Notes under the pieces: generated by a model
Databases searched by the model: none
Told to the model about the DNA's origin: nothing
What the model saw: the letters and a program-made list of their open reading frames with translations, nothing else
Program-made: the position numbers and the translations under genes
DNA from: Salinimicrobium sp. TH3
GTDB lineage: Bacteria; Bacteroidota; Bacteroidia; Flavobacteriales; Flavobacteriaceae
Length of the DNA: 64,000 nucleotides
Assembly (NCBI RefSeq): GCF_026676115.1
Contig: NZ_JAPONB010000005.1
Span: forward strand, 248,001-312,000
Direction: 5' to 3'
Shown here: positions 56,062 to 64,000 of the stretch, piece after piece
How the letters are laid out: every line of letters starts with the position of its first letter
Position numbering within the stretch: position 1 is the first letter of the stretch

Positions 56062-57231
56062 ATGTCAGATACCTTTATCCCTTTTAAAAATACCCCTGCA
56101 AATTCTACTGAACAAATGGCCAGAGAATTTAAATTTGTTATTGATCTTATGCCCCAGATGGTTTGGGCTACCCAGCCCGATGGTTATCATGATTTCTACA
56201 ATCAGCGCTGGTATGATTTTACTGGTCTCAATTATGAGGAAACAAAAAATAAGGGCTGGTCTCTGGTTCTACACCCCGATGATTATGAACGTTCGTGGAA
56301 AGTTTGGAAACATTCCCTTGACACAGGAGATCCCTACGAAATTGAATATCGCATGAGAAGATTTGACGGGAAGTACAAATGGTTTCTTGCCCGCGCACAA
56401 CCACTAAGAGATGAAAAAGAGATCATTGTCAAATGGTTTGGCACCTGTACAGACATTCAGGAGCAAAGAGAAGTCCTGGCAGAACTTGAAGCGGTTAAAC
56501 AAAATCTTTGCCTTTCCAATCAGGATCTGAAAAAATCAAATAATGAATTAAATCGTATTAACCAGGAACTGGATAATTTTGTTTATTCTGCATCTCATGA
56601 TCTTAAAGCTCCTTTAAATAATATCGAAGGATTAATAGGCCTGTTGGAACCTTCCGAGGAAGGAGAATCTGATCAAGCCAGAATCTTAAATTTAATAGAT
56701 GATTCTGTAAAGCGTTTTAAAGAAGTTGTGGATGACATGGCCCTCATCGTTCACACAGCAAAAAATAAAGATGAGGTGATTCATGTAGATTTCCCTGTTC
56801 TACTAGGCGAAATCAGCAGCGACCTGAGACATCTTATTTCTTCGACAAATACGGCAATGACCCTTGATCTGGATATTAAAACTTTTGAATATCCGAAGAA
56901 AGAAATAAGGAGTATACTGTTTAACCTTATTTCCAATGGGATAAAATATAATAATCCTAATCGAACTCCAGTAATTACTGTTCGAACTAAATATGCTTCT
57001 GGAGGGATCCTGCTGGAGGTGGAAGATAACGGGCGGGGAATTGACCCGGAATACATTCACGAATTGTTTAATAAATATTTCCGTATCAGCTCCGATGTTG
57101 AAGGTTCGGGATTAGGTTTGTTCATTGTGAAAAAAATGGTAGAGAACAGAGGTGGAAAAATAGCCGTTGAGAGTGAAGCAGGAACAGGTTCTCGTTTTTC
57201 TGTATTTCTGAAGACGATGAATGAGGTGTAG
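56062..57231 (+). CDS. PAS-domain sensor histidine kinase
   Basis: 389 residues. One PAS/PAC region (about 20-140; MPQMVWATQPDGYHDFYNQRWYDFTG, WFGTCTDIQEQRE), a short coiled coil, HisKA with FVYSASHDLKAPLNNI near 175 and HATPase with NLISNGIKYNNPN, DNGRGID and GSGLGLFIVKKM. No transmembrane helix and no adjacent receiver gene. It is the last gene before the decayed att region. Confidence 0.9.
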   Translation: MSDTFIPFKNTPANSTEQMAREFKFVIDLMPQMVWATQPDGYHDFYNQRWYDFTGLNYEETKNKGWSLVLHPDDYERSWKVWKHSLDTGDPYEIEYRMRRFDGKYKWFLARAQPLRDEKEIIVKWFGTCTDIQEQREVLAELEAVKQNLCLSNQDLKKSNNELNRINQELDNFVYSASHDLKAPLNNIEGLIGLLEPSEEGESDQARILNLIDDSVKRFKEVVDDMALIVHTAKNKDEVIHVDFPVLLGEISSDLRHLISSTNTAMTLDLDIKTFEYPKKEIRSILFNLISNGIKYNNPNRTPVITVRTKYASGGILLEVEDNGRGIDPEYIHELFNKYFRISSDVEGSGLGLFIVKKMVENRGGKIAVESEAGTGSRFSVFLKTMNEV

Positions 57232-57429
57232 TCGACTAAACATATCCTTAGTATACTTTAAGTTATGGTAGTGCAATTTAGATACTGGCATATAGGAATT
57301 GGCTTTGTTTTAATTTCAAATGAATAAAAAGGAAGAGGAGCGAGTGCATAGAAAAATTCATTTCGAAGCCATTTTAAAGATCTGAATGCTAATTTCAGAA
57401 TCTAAGGGGTATGATGAGATGTTTCGAGG

Positions 57430-57650
57430 TTGACGAGGAAAAATTTAAGAGCTGGGAGAGATATTACCCGTAAGGCCTTTGCTTACAGCTGCTATTACCT
57501 GGACGAGGGTTCGGGAGCCTTTTTAAGTAGCCAAATTCACTCTGCGGTTGATTTCAGTAAGAAAATCATGGCGCTTAGACGAGGGTTCCGTTCCTGCAAG
57601 AATAGAATAATTAGGACCAAATAAGTTCGATAGCCTCCGGGTCCACGATC
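57430..57650. repeat. Decayed ssrA 3'-end fragments and third att-like site
   Basis: GGACGAGGGTTCG at 57501-57513 is identical to 3528-3540 of tmRNA, and AGACGAGGGTTCCG at 57577-57590 is a second variant. CCTCCGGGTCCACGATC at 57634-57650 matches the attR junction (CCTCCGACTCCACGATC) with two changes, and the following AAGCGCAGCTAAGCTG is shared with 15335-15350. An open frame of 64 codons across this region is not a gene. Confidence 0.75.
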
Positions 57651-57680
57651 AAGCGCAGCTAAGCTGGGGATTAAAACAGG

Positions 57681-57718
57681 AAATCCCGCCAAACTTAGTT
57701 TGAGCGGGATTTTTTTTC
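57681..57718. terminator. Terminator at the distal island boundary
   Basis: AATCCCGCCAAAC / GTTTGAGCGGGATT with eight T on the + strand and A-rich sequence on the other side, so it could work both ways. It closes the lipoprotein operon from the - strand, whose last gene ends at 57737. Confidence 0.75.
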
Positions 57719-57736
57719 AGTATTAAATTGAGTGAA

Positions 57737-58429
57737 CTAGTAGGCCTGATTCTTTAAACGAACCTGAAATTCTTTAGGACCAGCAAGTTCTTCTCCGTCA
57801 AGCTTAAATTTTGGACTATACTTCCCGGTAGGTAGATCCTGAAAAGTATATGCATTACAGGCCTTGGCGACATCCACGTATTTAGTCGCAGCCGTATTAA
57901 GTGCAGATATCGCAAGATCGGCCACAAGACCTAACACGCCCCCGGCACCGGTACTTACCGAAGCGTCATAAATCACCTCCCCTTTTCTATTATAGAGGAC
58001 CTCATTAGTCATTGTTGATTTAATAATATATTCCACTTCAACCTTGACAGTAGCTCCAATTGAAGACTTATCCCACTTATTGATAACAGTAAAAACAGCC
58101 AGGTCGGCACCAAAGATCTCCCCAAAAGGTTTTAGTGATGAATCTAGAAATAATTCTGCGTCATAGGCACTTTCCTTCTTTAAAATTTCCATTGATAGAA
58201 ACGGAGGAATGACATAATATCCGGCATTGGCCAGAGGAACATTTAATGTGGTATGGAAATATTCTTTTGCTTCAACATTAGTAGTTCTGTTGATTGGTGG
58301 CATCAATAAAACAGTAAGAGACTCTTGCTCATACATTTGTGGATAGGCTGCAGACTTAGCCACTTTTGGTGCACTACAACTGGCAAGGCTCAAAACAATT
58401 AAACAGGAGATAAACAGTGCTTTTTTCAT
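57737..58429 (-). CDS. GNA1162-type (DUF799) lipoprotein
   Basis: 230 residues with lipobox LASC followed by SAPK. LLMPPINRTTNVEAKEYF, GYYVIPPFLSMEI and FGADLAVFTVINKWD match the GNA1162/DUF799 family, periplasmic lipoproteins structurally related to TolB N-terminal domains. A low-complexity Gly/Ala helix (STGAGGVLGLVADLAISAL) lies near 155-175. It is the last of four genes joined by four-base overlaps. Function in envelope assembly or secretion is inferred from context. Confidence 0.88.
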   Translation of the reverse strand: MKKALFISCLIVLSLASCSAPKVAKSAAYPQMYEQESLTVLLMPPINRTTNVEAKEYFHTTLNVPLANAGYYVIPPFLSMEILKKESAYDAELFLDSSLKPFGEIFGADLAVFTVINKWDKSSIGATVKVEVEYIIKSTMTNEVLYNRKGEVIYDASVSTGAGGVLGLVADLAISALNTAATKYVDVAKACNAYTFQDLPTGKYSPKFKLDGEELAGPKEFQVRLKNQAY

Positions 58430-58770
58430 AACTCGGTCATTTTTAAGATTCTGTCAATAAAAATTTTAGATTCGGGATAAAGCTCCATTTCCTTAGCCAG
58501 CATGCCTTTCCCTTCGGCTACTCTTCCCGTTTTCATTAGAATAAACCCATAATCAGCGTGGATTCCGGGGGGAACAATACCTCTCGTGCCCTTCTGTTTT
58601 GAGATCACTTTTTCATAATTCTCGAGCAGAGTCGCTAAGGATGCTTCGTCACTGTTTTTGATATAGTTGTAGCTGGCAGCTTCGTATTTTTCCCAGGAAT
58701 ATAATTTTTTAGGGGCACTACAGGACGCAGCCAGGATTACTACGCTAAATATTAAGATTGCTTTTTTCAT
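58426..58770 (-). CDS. DUF4810 lipoprotein
   Basis: 114 residues, lipobox LAASC. LYSWEKYEAASYNYIKN and the TPR-like GIHADYGFILMKTGRVAEGKGMLAKEMELYPES match DUF4810. It is regularly found between CsgG and GNA1162 genes. Overlaps both neighbours by four bases. Confidence 0.87.
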   Translation of the reverse strand: MKKAILIFSVVILAASCSAPKKLYSWEKYEAASYNYIKNSDEASLATLLENYEKVISKQKGTRGIVPPGIHADYGFILMKTGRVAEGKGMLAKEMELYPESKIFIDRILKMTEL

Positions 58771-59093
58771 GGAAGGATTATTTTTTTAGTCTCTTGAGTG
58801 GATACAAAAATTCTTTTTTTATAGATCATTTCGCCATTGTGAATAACCGAGACCACATGAGGTCCTGTTGCAATGGCGTAGACTTTACCTGTGGGTTTGT
58901 TACTATGATTTTTTTGCACTTCTGCTGAAAAAGAAGTTTTATCATCGATATTTACCTCTACACCCGTATCGTAATCTTTTGGATTACCCAGGAAAACCAG
59001 GAAGGCCTCATTTTCCAGACCTGCAGTGGTGGTTTTTACACCGGTACATCCTACTGCCGTGAACACAGCAAATAAAAGGATCAGTTTTTTCAT
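58767..59093 (-). CDS. Small lipoprotein in the CsgG cassette
   Basis: 108 residues with lipobox AVGC. After the signal it is a small beta-rich domain (FLVFLGNPKDYD, KVYAIATGPHVVSVIHNGEMIYKKRIFVS), reminiscent of PEGA-type surface domains. I do not recognise a named family. It is inserted between CsgG and DUF4810 and overlaps both genes by four bases, so it should be part of the same complex. Confidence 0.75.
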   Translation of the reverse strand: MKKLILLFAVFTAVGCTGVKTTTAGLENEAFLVFLGNPKDYDTGVEVNIDDKTSFSAEVQKNHSNKPTGKVYAIATGPHVVSVIHNGEMIYKKRIFVSTQETKKIILP

Positions 59094-60022
59094 ATTTTAG
59101 TTTCTTTAATGTAATAGCTATCCAGGTTACCGCTGTCAATCGCTCCTTCTACAAAGGAAACCATTGAGAATTCGGACTGCGGAGTTTCACCCCCCATATA
59201 AGTTATTTTAACCTTCCCGACAGTTTTACCCGGCAATTCGACCATCATACCCGTTTGCGGATTCTTTACACTTTTACCCTTTTCAACGACTTCAAAAACA
59301 TCATTAACTTTTATCCCCTGACTGGCACCTCCGGATATCAAGATCCCATCCTGGTCGTAAGTAAGGAAGTATGATTTCCATGGCCTATCCATACAGTTGT
59401 TGATAATATTTTCAACAAGCTTGGAAATTGCCACCGAAATTGCTTTGTCACTAAGGGTTGCATCATAATCTGCACGTTCTCCAAGTCCCATGACGGTCTT
59501 GTTGGTAGTTTCGGCCTCACCTTTTGCTTCTTCAGAATAAATGATCTGCCCGGTAGAAACATCTACCAATCGCAGGCTTACCCCTGCCTGTACGGTTTGA
59601 GTTTTGCTTCTGGAAAAAGCATTCACATCACCAACATTTTTACGCCCGAATTCAGTAACCGAACCAATAATGAGGTAATCTGCCCCCACCTTTTGCCCCT
59701 GGTTTTCGGAGAGCCTGTACTCCTCCATTATTTTATCCATCTCCTGCCGTTCCAAAAGAATAAATTTATTTGAGGAAGCCAGCTTGGTGGTTAAAATATC
59801 CAGTGCCTGATTGGTAATCGGATCATTTTCCTTGTCATAAAAGATCCCTTTAGCGTACTGGGTCTCATTAGAAAATCTTGCAATAGCTACTTTTCGCTTC
59901 AATCCCTGCGCCTCAGGTTGTTGCAATTCCATGACCTGGGGTTCCACCTGAACCACTTTTTGCTGCACAGTGCAGCCGATGAGGGTGCAACCAAGTGCGA
60001 AGTTCATTAGAGTTTTTCTCAT
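59090..60022 (-). CDS. CsgG/HfaB family lipoprotein
   Basis: 310 residues, lipobox LIGC. VAIARFSNET, SSNKFILLERQEMDKIMEEYRLSE, GADYLIIGSVTEFG and ADYDATLSDKAISVAISKLVENI are standard CsgG blocks. A C-terminal extension (about 215-310; GILISGGASQGIKVNDVFEVVEKG) is beyond the curli CsgG length and is common in CsgG proteins paired with DUF4810 and GNA1162. No curli subunits are near. An outer-membrane-associated oligomer with the other three lipoproteins is likely. Confidence 0.9.
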   Translation of the reverse strand: MRKTLMNFALGCTLIGCTVQQKVVQVEPQVMELQQPEAQGLKRKVAIARFSNETQYAKGIFYDKENDPITNQALDILTTKLASSNKFILLERQEMDKIMEEYRLSENQGQKVGADYLIIGSVTEFGRKNVGDVNAFSRSKTQTVQAGVSLRLVDVSTGQIIYSEEAKGEAETTNKTVMGLGERADYDATLSDKAISVAISKLVENIINNCMDRPWKSYFLTYDQDGILISGGASQGIKVNDVFEVVEKGKSVKNPQTGMMVELPGKTVGKVKITYMGGETPQSEFSMVSFVEGAIDSGNLDSYYIKETKI

Positions 60023-60252
60023 TGTACAATAATTTTGAATAGAATTTTTCTACCGGAATACCGGATCATCTCATTTGAGATAAATCTGGTAGGGCAGAAT
60101 CTCAAAATGGCTACACAAGAATAAGAAAAATATGTTAAAGTATATTAAATTAATGGTAATATTTAAATTTTCTGCACCATACGATTAGAACCTATCTTCA
60201 AAGCACAACATCTAAAGAATCTGGTATTAGGTGGAAACCCTACGTCTATAAA

Positions 60253-60292
60253 CAGAAAATCCCGCCAAACATTAGTTTAGCGGGATTTTCTG
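60253..60292. terminator. Strong bidirectional hairpin
   Basis: CAGAAAATCCCGCCAAAC and GTTTAGCGGGATTTTCTG pair with one mismatch. It is nearly the same hairpin as 57681-57718, so the CsgG operon is flanked on both sides by related hairpins. The remaining 60023-60569 shows no gene. Confidence 0.7.
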
Positions 60293-60544
60293 TAATATGA
60301 AACCCTCACCTCAGGGACGGTAAAACAATAAATGGGTAGAAAGTTATTATGAAGTAAGCGAAGTAACCCTCTCAGACTATCCTAGCTTAGCGCAGGAAGG
60401 CGAGTGTTAAGTAATATTTATTTAACTAGATGACAAAAAACCGGATTGATCCCAATTTTATTAAATCTCGAATGAAATATTGTAAGAAATAGATATGAAA
60501 AATTAGAAGAATTTTTAAACTAAATCATCGTTTACAGGAAAAAA

Positions 60545-60590
60545 CTTCTATAATCTAATATAGAAGAACTTAAGGTTTGACCTTAAGTTC
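60545..60590 (-). terminator. Double hairpin ending the 60.6-kb gene
   Basis: CTTCTATA / TATAGAAG (60545-60566) is followed on the - strand by six T and is a normal terminator. Next to it GAACTTAAGGT / ACCTTAAGTTC (60566-60590) is a perfect 11-bp hairpin that contains the stop codon. Confidence 0.75.
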
Positions 60591-60788
60591 TGGTATTTCT
60601 TTCATTTTGCCATTTTCTTGTTTACCCAAAACAATGACCTCTTTATTTTCTTTATATTCCTCTATTGCCATTATTAATTGGCTTCTGGTATCTCTTCGAA
60701 TTTTAATACCTGATTTTTGAGTTTTACTTTTAACCTCAATATAATAACCATCTCTGAGGTCTGTTGGTTTTGTAGAAGGTCTACCCAT
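60570..60788 (-). CDS. Small basic protein of unknown function
   Basis: About 72 residues from the ATG at 60788 (MGRPSTKPTDLRDGYYIEV); an upstream frame to 60815 adds nine residues that look non-coding. GRPSTKP recalls an AT-hook core, followed by a strand-rich, Lys-rich middle and a short helix (RSQLIMAIEEYKENKEVIVLG). I do not recognise a family. A well-formed terminator behind it supports it as a real gene. Confidence 0.6.
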   Translation of the reverse strand: MGRPSTKPTDLRDGYYIEVKSKTQKSGIKIRRDTRSQLIMAIEEYKENKEVIVLGKQENGKMKEIPELKVKP

Positions 60789-61054
60789 AATATTTATTTT
60801 TAAAATAGCAATCAATCATTGTACCAAGATTATGGGAAGGATGTGTTCAAAAATTTTAAATACTTAACCAGGACCATGTTTCATCATAGGTGATCTTTCA
60901 AAGGCTTTAAGTATCTAAGGACGATGAGGTAAAGATTTCAAACGTTGCACCTGTTATATGAAGGTACGAGATAAAGATCTGCCATTTTTGCAAACAATTT
61001 GTTGGCCTTTTGTCCTTGTTAAATTATTACATATCAAATAATCTTCAGGTTTAT

Positions 61055-63442
61055 TTAATAGTAAATCGGTTCGGGATCTCTACTCCTTTTTAACCATGAA
61101 CTTTTTTTATCTTGTACATATCCATAACCATATTTAGACCCATACCCCAAATGCGTTGGTTTGAGATCATTAAGAACAAAACTAATATTATTGAATTTCC
61201 CCTCTTTTAAACAATCTAGAGGAAATTCCAGTAGATCTTTCTCTGTAAATCCTGATCTTACAATAAAGAGAACAGCATCGGCATACTTGGTTAGTAATGA
61301 AGTATCTGCTACAGGCATAGCCGGTGCTGTGTCAACCACTATAAAATCATACCTCATTTCTAAGTCTTTGAAGACCTTCGCCATTTTTTCCTGTTTCAAA
61401 AGTTCATAAGGGTTTGGAGGAATACTTCCGGAAGTAAGAACATCTATATCCTTATGAAGATTGGAAGGCCCTAAAAGGAATCTTAAGCAAAGGTTATCAT
61501 TAAGCAAATAGTCGCTTAAACCCAGTAGATTATCACTATTCGCTTTGTAAGCCTGAAGTTTTGGATTACGTAAATCACCCCCTAACAAAAGCACTTTTTT
61601 ACCTGAATTCGCAAGTGTAATTGCAAGATTAACAGAGGTAAAAGTCTTTCCCTCTCCCTTTGTAGTGGAGGTAACAAAGAGGACAATACCTCCTGTCTTT
61701 TCCTTAACATTTATTAAAAGATATTGAAGGTTAGTGATTAAAATTCTAAAAGATTCTGCAAGAACAGAGCGATCCTTACCTCTTATTAAACCATCCCTTT
61801 TTCTCTTAATCTTCGGGATCATTCCTACTACAGGAATTTCTTTTGAGAAACCTTCAATATCGCTTTTGCTCTTTACTTTATCATTGAACATTTCTTTTAC
61901 ATAGAGAACCGAAAAAGGCAAAAAGAGTCCCAGAATAAAAGTTCCCAGATAAATATTCCTTGCGCTGGGGGCAACGGGATAATCTGTAAAATAAGCTCTG
62001 TCAACTATTTTTGCTTTAGGCTCCGTAACTGCTAAGGAAAGTGAATTCTCTTCTCTCTTTTGAAGCAGAAACAAATAAAGTGTTTCTTTTATATTCTGTT
62101 GCCGTTCAATTCCTCTGTATGCACGTTCTTTAGAAGGGACCGCATAAATTTGTGACCCAATACTTGAAGATTGCCGTCTCAATTCTTCCTGACTTATTTC
62201 AAGATTGGAATGCATTGTTCTTAAGCTCTGAACCACATTATTTTTAATTTGTTCAATGTTGTTATTAAGCCTTATAACCATTGGGTTTTTTTCACTTGAA
62301 CCTCCCAAAATCCTATTCCTTTCAAGCACTAAATCGTTGTATTCATTGATTTGCTGGTTCACCCCCATCTCAGAAATTCCCAAATTGGTTGGTAAAAGAT
62401 CCGATTTTGAATTGGATCCTATATATTCCAACATCGCCCCGGCTAGTTCCAACTGGGTACCGATTTCTTGTCTTCGCTTATTATATTCGTTGGCATTCTG
62501 AATAAATAGTTGAGACTGGGCCTGTATATCTGTTAATAGATTTTCTTCCTTGAAGGTCTCTTTCCCCGTCTCAACCGAGTCCAGTTCTCCATTGATTATG
62601 GAAAGACGCTCATTAATAAAATTGGCAGTGTTGCCCGCAATAAGATTTCTATCTTCAATAGCGTCTCGGTTATACTCCAAAATCAACTGATCAAGGATAT
62701 CCCGTGCTTTTTGCCTTACCGGATCCTGTAATTCTAAATTCATAAGTCCTGAAGACTTTGCTTCTTGAACTAAATTAATGCTGTTGCGGTAATGTGCAGC
62801 TACCTTTTCTATTGTTGAAAAAGTAATTATGGTCTGATCTGATAAGCCTTCATATTTGGGTAAAGAGGTTGCTCCCAAAACTATGTCCGCAAATTCTAGC
62901 TTCACTGGTGTACCAGATTTTACTTTAATTGACTTTATCCCTTCAAGATCACTAATAATAAAATCCGAACCTTTTTGGGTGATCTTAAAGCTAGCCCCCC
63001 CTAGTTCCTGCAGCCGAGCTTCATCCATGCGCAAGACTTGCATAGAAAAAGGTATATTGTCATATATTTCAATAGTTCGAAACTTACCTTCCTTAAAATA
63101 CTGGTATTGAATATTTAAAGATTTAACTACCTCGGCCATTAATCTTCTAGATTTTAAAATACCAATCTCGGTATCAAAATTGTTCGCTCCCATTCCCCCT
63201 ATCCCTAACTCGGAATAAATAGCCTCACCTACCCCGCTGTCGACAGATTTATCTTTAATTATTATGCTCGCTTTTGCACTATAAACCGGAGTGGTATACC
63301 TGAGGTATAAGAAACCAAGCGAGAGAAAGACTGTTAACGAAAGAAGAAACCAGGGCCAATAATGGAAGTATTTTACAAGCTCCTTCTTCAAATTCAGCTT
63401 TTCAGATCTTGGTCTGTTGGAAAAATTATTTGTACCAGTCAT
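61055..63442 (-). CDS. Wzc-like polysaccharide co-polymerase / tyrosine autokinase
   Basis: 795 residues. Wzz domain with TM1 at about 33-52, a long periplasmic coiled-coil region, TM2 at about 490-512, then the BY-kinase domain: Walker A STTKGEGKTFTS near 590, Walker A' VLLLGGDLRNP (the first Asp of the usual DxD is Gly, as often in Bacteroidetes), and Walker B FIVVDTAPAMP near 720. The C-terminal tail has a Tyr cluster (GYGSKYGYGY) for autophosphorylation. It controls chain length and export of exopolysaccharide with the Wza-like protein four bases upstream. Confidence 0.95.
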   Translation of the reverse strand: MTGTNNFSNRPRSEKLNLKKELVKYFHYWPWFLLSLTVFLSLGFLYLRYTTPVYSAKASIIIKDKSVDSGVGEAIYSELGIGGMGANNFDTEIGILKSRRLMAEVVKSLNIQYQYFKEGKFRTIEIYDNIPFSMQVLRMDEARLQELGGASFKITQKGSDFIISDLEGIKSIKVKSGTPVKLEFADIVLGATSLPKYEGLSDQTIITFSTIEKVAAHYRNSINLVQEAKSSGLMNLELQDPVRQKARDILDQLILEYNRDAIEDRNLIAGNTANFINERLSIINGELDSVETGKETFKEENLLTDIQAQSQLFIQNANEYNKRRQEIGTQLELAGAMLEYIGSNSKSDLLPTNLGISEMGVNQQINEYNDLVLERNRILGGSSEKNPMVIRLNNNIEQIKNNVVQSLRTMHSNLEISQEELRRQSSSIGSQIYAVPSKERAYRGIERQQNIKETLYLFLLQKREENSLSLAVTEPKAKIVDRAYFTDYPVAPSARNIYLGTFILGLFLPFSVLYVKEMFNDKVKSKSDIEGFSKEIPVVGMIPKIKRKRDGLIRGKDRSVLAESFRILITNLQYLLINVKEKTGGIVLFVTSTTKGEGKTFTSVNLAITLANSGKKVLLLGGDLRNPKLQAYKANSDNLLGLSDYLLNDNLCLRFLLGPSNLHKDIDVLTSGSIPPNPYELLKQEKMAKVFKDLEMRYDFIVVDTAPAMPVADTSLLTKYADAVLFIVRSGFTEKDLLEFPLDCLKEGKFNNISFVLNDLKPTHLGYGSKYGYGYVQDKKSSWLKRSRDPEPIYY

Positions 63443-63446
63443 AATT

Positions 63447-64000
63447 TTATTTTGTAAAGAGAACTACTAGGGAAGCAATAACAGATGCAATAGAAATATA
63501 AGTGGCTGCTATATTGGTAGAACCGGCAGCCTGTCTTCGAGAAGATCTTGGTTCTACATATATCACATCATTCTGCCTTAGGTTGTAGTAAGGGGAATTA
63601 ACTACGTTGGCATCCGTAAGATCGAGATAAGCATAAGTTTTCACTCCTTCTTCTTCCCCAAGAATCAAAATATTATCCCTTTTCCCAAATATTGTTAGAT
63701 CTCCCGCCATAGCAATTGCTTTAGACAAGTTAATGTGGTCGTCGTCAATGGAAAAAGTACCAGGACTGTTTACCTCACCCAATACACTTATCTGGAAATT
63801 AAGAATACGCACATTAATAATAGGATCTTTTACATATTCCAGAATCGATTTCCGAATTTTCTCTGCAAGTTCAGTTGTAGTAAGCCCTTGTACTTCCATA
63901 ACACCAATGACAGGAAATTGTATTGTTCCCTCGCTTGAAACAAGATAAGTCTCAAGTTCAACGCTTCCTCCTACTCCGGCTTCAGAAGCTACAGATTTTG
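63447..64000 (-). CDS. Polysaccharide export protein (Wza-like), C-terminal part
   Basis: The frame is open to the window edge, so the start lies outside; the first internal Met (63899) is not the start. Visible: the Poly_export domain end (GTIQFPVIGVMEVQGLTTTELAEKIRKSI...PIINVRI), an SLBB-like repeat (ISVLGEVNSPGTFSIDDDHINLSKAIAMAGD), and a C-terminal transmembrane helix (YISIASVIASLVVLF), typical of Bacteroidetes members. It forms the outer-membrane export channel. Confidence 0.9.
   Translation of the reverse strand, partial: KSVASEAGVGGSVELETYLVSSEGTIQFPVIGVMEVQGLTTTELAEKIRKSILEYVKDPIINVRILNFQISVLGEVNSPGTFSIDDDHINLSKAIAMAGDLTIFGKRDNILILGEEEGVKTYAYLDLTDANVVNSPYYNLRQNDVIYVEPRSSRRQAAGSTNIAATYISIASVIASLVVLFTK

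Noticed and set aside
57430-57624. 64-codon frame near the distal att site
   Set aside because: It runs through repeated fragments of the ssrA 3' end and has no protein family features.
59090-60022. Curli secretion system
   Set aside because: CsgG is present but CsgA, CsgB, CsgE and CsgF are absent; DUF4810 and GNA1162 mark a different cassette.

Overview
The window reads as a chromosomal segment of a marine or soil Bacteroidetes, most likely a member of the Flavobacteriaceae. The evidence is the SusC/SusD pair, many SPII lipoproteins, promoters with the TAnnTTTG -7 element, a CTnDOT-type tyrosine integrase and a tmRNA whose tag reads GENNYALAA. The species cannot be named from sequence alone.

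Layout. (1) 1-2.9 kb: the end of a membrane protein, a secreted endonuclease/exonuclease/phosphatase and a LYS1-like dehydrogenase. (2) 3160-3556: the tmRNA gene ssrA. (3) 3.56-15.33 kb: an integrative mobilizable element inserted at the 3' end of ssrA. It has an integrase, a D5-like helicase, an array of eight GATGACA repeats, a toprim protein, an oriT-like hairpin, a MobC-like protein, a relaxase broken by a one-base frameshift, and an XusABC-like siderophore-uptake cassette as cargo. (4) 15.3-15.9 kb: attR, a second copy of the element's left end and an 87-bp integrase fragment. (5) 15.9-45.1 kb: a large polysaccharide utilization locus. A sugar symporter, xylulokinase, xylose isomerase, SusC, SusD, a surface glycan-binding lipoprotein, GH2, GH31, GH97, two GH3, GH29 and a BACON-GH5 enzyme run in one direction. 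A serine hydrolase and galactose mutarotase follow, and a Nudix-type regulator is divergent. The enzyme set fits fucosylated, galactosylated xyloglucan. (6) 45.2-45.4 kb: another integrase remnant. (7) 45.8-57.2 kb: a signalling block with three histidine kinases, two receiver proteins, a BLUF photoreceptor and a 1472-residue CheB-CheR-PAS-kinase. (8) 57.4-57.7 kb: further fragments of the ssrA 3' end and a third att-like site. (9) 57.7-60.0 kb: four overlapping lipoprotein genes (CsgG, small lipoprotein, DUF4810, GNA1162). (10) 60.6-64 kb: a small unknown gene, a Wzc-like tyrosine kinase and the end of a Wza-like export protein.

How the parts fit. The segment from 3.56 to 57.65 kb looks like serial accretion of islands at ssrA. 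Only the first element keeps an integrase; the later ones are marked by integrase scraps, att fragments and hairpins carrying CGGTGACC. In the xyloglucan locus, surface GH5 would cut the backbone, SusCD and the SGBP would bind and import the oligosaccharides, and GH29, GH2, GH31 and GH3 would remove fucose, galactose, xylose and glucose. XylA and XylB would process the xylose. A 39-bp palindrome between the symporter and the Nudix regulator is the best candidate operator for the whole operon.
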